DNA of 6,826 nt, taken from NCBI GenBank assembly GCA_012961845.1, contig DTYO01000187.1, positions 1-6,826 of the forward strand, in the 5' to 3' direction. Positions 4,816-6,826 of the stretch are shown here, piece after piece. The DNA comes from Thermodesulfobacteriaceae bacterium (lineage in GTDB: Bacteria > Desulfobacterota > Dissulfuribacteria > Dissulfuribacterales > UBA3076). Position 1 is the stretch's first letter. Each line of letters begins with the position of its first letter. The notes beneath the pieces were generated by a model, which ran no database searches, had not been told where the DNA came from, and saw nothing but the letters and a program-made list of their open reading frames with translations. The translations under genes were made by a program, and so were the position numbers.

Positions 4816-6826
4816 ATGTCGACAAACAACAGAACAACAACAAAGAACAGAAAACAGACGGGCGGCAGGAAGAGGCGCGGGAAAAAGGTCTGTCTGTCAC
4901 CTGAATACATATTGAAAATCATGACGAGAGAGGGGCGTCCACTTTATCTGCGTGAAATACTCGAACTGACCGGGAGAGGATCGAGGCACAGAAAGACAGT
5001 CCAGGCCATGGTGGCCGAACTCGTCAGGGAGGGCCGTCTGGTACTCCTGAAAGGCAACCGGTACGGAGTTTCCACCCTTATGAAAGTGGTGTACGGCAGA
5101 CTAGTCATCCATCCGGAGGGTTATGGCTTTGTTGAGTCTGGAGTGGGGAGGGAAAATGATGTCTTTGTTCCGGCCCGTAAACTGAAGGGCGCTATCCACG
5201 GAGATCGTGTGGTGGCTAGGGTGGAAAAGACCGGAAGAAAAGGCGCTGAGGGGTCCGTGCTCAGGGTGCTGGAGCGCAGGATCAGCAGGGTTGTGGGAAT
5301 ACTGCACCGTGGAAAACGTGTATGCAGGGTAGTGCCGGAAGATGAAAGACTCCTTTTTGAAGTTCTGATACCCAGAAAATCCACCATGAAAGCCCGCAAT
5401 GGACAGGTGGTAGTAGCTGAGATAGACGATTTTCCTGCAGGAAGCCGGAATCCCGAAGGGCATATAACAGAAGTGGTGGGTGATCCAGAAAATCTGGAAG
5501 TTCAAACCAGGATAGTCATATTGAAACACGAGCTTCCCCATGTATTTTCACCTGAAACAGATGCCCTGATCCGGGATCTGCCCGCAGGGATTGTTCCTGA
5601 AGATCTGAAGGGCAGAAGGGACATCCGTAACCTTCCCCTGGTCACCATAGACGGTGAACACGCCAGGGATTTCGATGATGCGGTCTCGGTAAAAAAAACA
5701 AGGTCCGGTTTCAGTCTTACAGTTGCCATTGCAGACGTCAGTCATTACGTAGCCCAGGGGAGTCCTCTGGATGAGGACGCCCTGGAGCGCAGTACCAGCG
5801 TATATTTTCCCAATGCCGTAGTCCCCATGCTTCCGGAAGAGCTGTCCAATCATCTGTGCAGTCTGGTTCAAGGGGAAGACCGACTGGCCATGGTGGCTAG
5901 GATGACCTTTGATCTATCAGGGCGCATGAAAAAGAGCACCTTTTTCAAGGCGGTCATGAACAGTCATGCAAGGCTTACTTACAAGCAGGTCAGGCAGATA
6001 CTGGTGGACGGGGATCGAGAGCTCAGTGAAAAATTCAGGGAATTTCTGCCCCAGCTTCGGTGCATGAAGGAGCTTGCCGAAATCCTGGCCCACAGACGCA
6101 GAAAAAGGGGCAGCATCGATTTTGACCTGCCTGAACCCGAAGTCATACTCGGCATCAGGGGCAACCTCGAGGAAATCGTCCGCAGGGAACGCAGTGTGGC
6201 TCATCTGATCATAGAAGAGTTCATGATAGCAGCAAACGAGGCCGTGGCAGCCTTCTTTTCCCGTAAGGGGATTCCGGCCATGTACCGGGTTCATGATGCT
6301 CCCGAAGAGGACAAGATCAGGGAGTTCGTGGATTTTGCGGGCAGAAATCTCGGCCTTGATATTGACGTACCGGAGCAGGTCGACCCTAAATGGTGCCAGA
6401 TGGTACTGAGAAAGGCAGCTGGAACACCCCAGGAATACATTGTGAATTCCGTTCTGCTGAGAACCATGAAGCAGGCTGTATATTCTCCCCACAATACAAG
6501 GCACTTCGGCCTGGCTTCAACAGACTATCTGCATTTTACTTCACCGATCCGGCGGTATCCTGATCTGATCGTGCACCGTATATTGAAGGCCAACATGCGC
6601 AGAAAACGAAAGCGGCCCGTATATCCTGTTGACCGGCTGGGGCTCATGGGAGAACACTGTTCCACCAGGGAAAGGGCGGCCATGCAGGCGGAATGGGAAA
6701 TGCTGGACCGGCTGAAGGTCAGATATATGGCCCAGCACCTCGGCGAAGTTTACCAGGGCATCATATCTACTGTCACGTCATTCGGTTTTTTTGTAGAGTT
6801 GAAGGATATGTTCATCCATGGAGTGG
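4816..6826 (+). CDS. rnr: Ribonuclease R (RNase II/RNB family exoribonuclease), 3' end outside window
   Basis: This is a processive 3'-5' exoribonuclease that degrades structured RNA in the cytoplasm. About 670 codons are visible and the frame is open at the right edge. Order of domains: a Lys/Arg-rich N-terminus (1-25); a winged helix (about 28-85, YILKIMTREGRPLYLREIL then VAELVREGRLV); a first cold-shock domain (about 93-138, YGRLVIHPEGYGFVE); a second (about 158-205); and the RNB catalytic domain (about 260-630). Catalytic acidic residues are intact: D279 in VTIDGEHARDFDDAV, then D285, D287 and D288; the stacking tyrosine is Y330 (STSVYFP) and the SPIRRYPDL motif is at 576-584. A C-terminal S1 domain begins near 643 (GEVYQGIISTVTSFGFFVEL) and is cut off. 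Numbering agrees closely with E. coli RNase R (catalytic D272-D281), which supports ATG 4816; an in-frame stop lies at 4798-4800. No Shine-Dalgarno site precedes it, only a T-rich tract. ATG 4921 is a less likely start because it would split the winged helix. Confidence 0.96.
   Translation, partial: MSTNNRTTTKNRKQTGGRKRRGKKVCLSPEYILKIMTREGRPLYLREILELTGRGSRHRKTVQAMVAELVREGRLVLLKGNRYGVSTLMKVVYGRLVIHPEGYGFVESGVGRENDVFVPARKLKGAIHGDRVVARVEKTGRKGAEGSVLRVLERRISRVVGILHRGKRVCRVVPEDERLLFEVLIPRKSTMKARNGQVVVAEIDDFPAGSRNPEGHITEVVGDPENLEVQTRIVILKHELPHVFSPETDALIRDLPAGIVPEDLKGRRDIRNLPLVTIDGEHARDFDDAVSVKKTRSGFSLTVAIADVSHYVAQGSPLDEDALERSTSVYFPNAVVPMLPEELSNHLCSLVQGEDRLAMVARMTFDLSGRMKKSTFFKAVMNSHARLTYKQVRQILVDGDRELSEKFREFLPQLRCMKELAEILAHRRRKRGSIDFDLPEPEVILGIRGNLEEIVRRERSVAHLIIEEFMIAANEAVAAFFSRKGIPAMYRVHDAPEEDKIREFVDFAGRNLGLDIDVPEQVDPKWCQMVLRKAAGTPQEYIVNSVLLRTMKQAVYSPHNTRHFGLASTDYLHFTSPIRRYPDLIVHRILKANMRRKRKRPVYPVDRLGLMGEHCSTRERAAMQAEWEMLDRLKVRYMAQHLGEVYQGIISTVTSFGFFVELKDMFIHGV

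Noticed and set aside
4716..4922. A 68-codon minus-strand frame with a hydrophobic stretch (VCFLFFVVVLLFV) opposite the rnr start
   Set aside because: The hydrophobic run is the antisense of the Lys/Asn/Thr-rich N-terminus of RNase R; no Shine-Dalgarno site or family resemblance supports a small membrane protein.
5101..5871. Several minus-strand open frames of 75-146 codons inside rnr
   Set aside because: All are antisense to the cold-shock and RNB regions, overlap one another in different frames and have no family-like motifs.
5917..6504. A 195-codon minus-strand open frame inside rnr
   Set aside because: It lies opposite the RNB catalytic domain, whose motifs fix the plus-strand frame; no recognisable domain is seen in the antisense product.
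1..6826. CRISPR array, tRNA or rRNA genes, toxin-antitoxin, phage or defence genes
   Set aside because: No regular repeats with spacers, no cloverleaf-like T-loop sequence and no such protein motifs were seen on either strand; the window is almost fully explained by envelope genes and rnr.

Overview
The window looks like ordinary chromosomal DNA from a Gram-negative bacterium of roughly balanced base composition. The gene types and their style (a YihY-family protein with a cytoplasmic winged-helix tail, an AsmA-family protein, a DUF4126 protein and an RNase R) suggest a deltaproteobacterium / Desulfobacterota. That placement is an inference from protein style only; no rRNA or marker phylogeny is available here.

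Layout. Everything left of about 4570 is read on the minus strand as one tightly packed cluster: DUF4126 membrane protein (4569-3580), AsmA-family protein (3569-1746), YihY/UPF0761 membrane protein (1678-161), then the start of an exported DUF481/YdiY-like protein (about 213-19). The last gene appears broken: its natural coupled start is out of frame with its body, and the body stops after a few dozen residues at the window's left edge. The DUF4126-AsmA spacing is 10 bases, with the AsmA ribosome binding site overlapping the upstream stop. The AsmA-YihY gap is 67 bases, and the YihY stop overlaps an ATG (ATGA). To the right, a 246-base divergent intergenic region (4570-4815) separates this cluster from a plus-strand gene for ribonuclease R (rnr), which starts at 4816 and runs off the right edge. 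There is no gene-free stretch longer than 300 bases.

How the genes relate. The minus-strand cluster is an envelope module: two polytopic inner-membrane proteins, one periplasm-spanning AsmA-type protein, and the remains of a probable outer-membrane or exported protein. AsmA-family proteins are known to act in glycerophospholipid movement between the two membranes in Gram-negative bacteria, so lipid transport or envelope homeostasis is a reasonable hypothesis for the group, but nothing in the sequence proves it. RNase R is a separate housekeeping 3'-5' exoribonuclease sharing only the intergenic region, where an 11-base symmetric element could provide a -10 box on both strands.

I found no CRISPR array, tRNA, rRNA, toxin-antitoxin pair, defence system or complete mobile element. 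The most interesting points are the probable envelope module, the fused soluble domains on the DUF4126 and YihY proteins, the symmetric divergent promoter candidate and the decayed fourth gene beside a possible insertion junction at the left edge.
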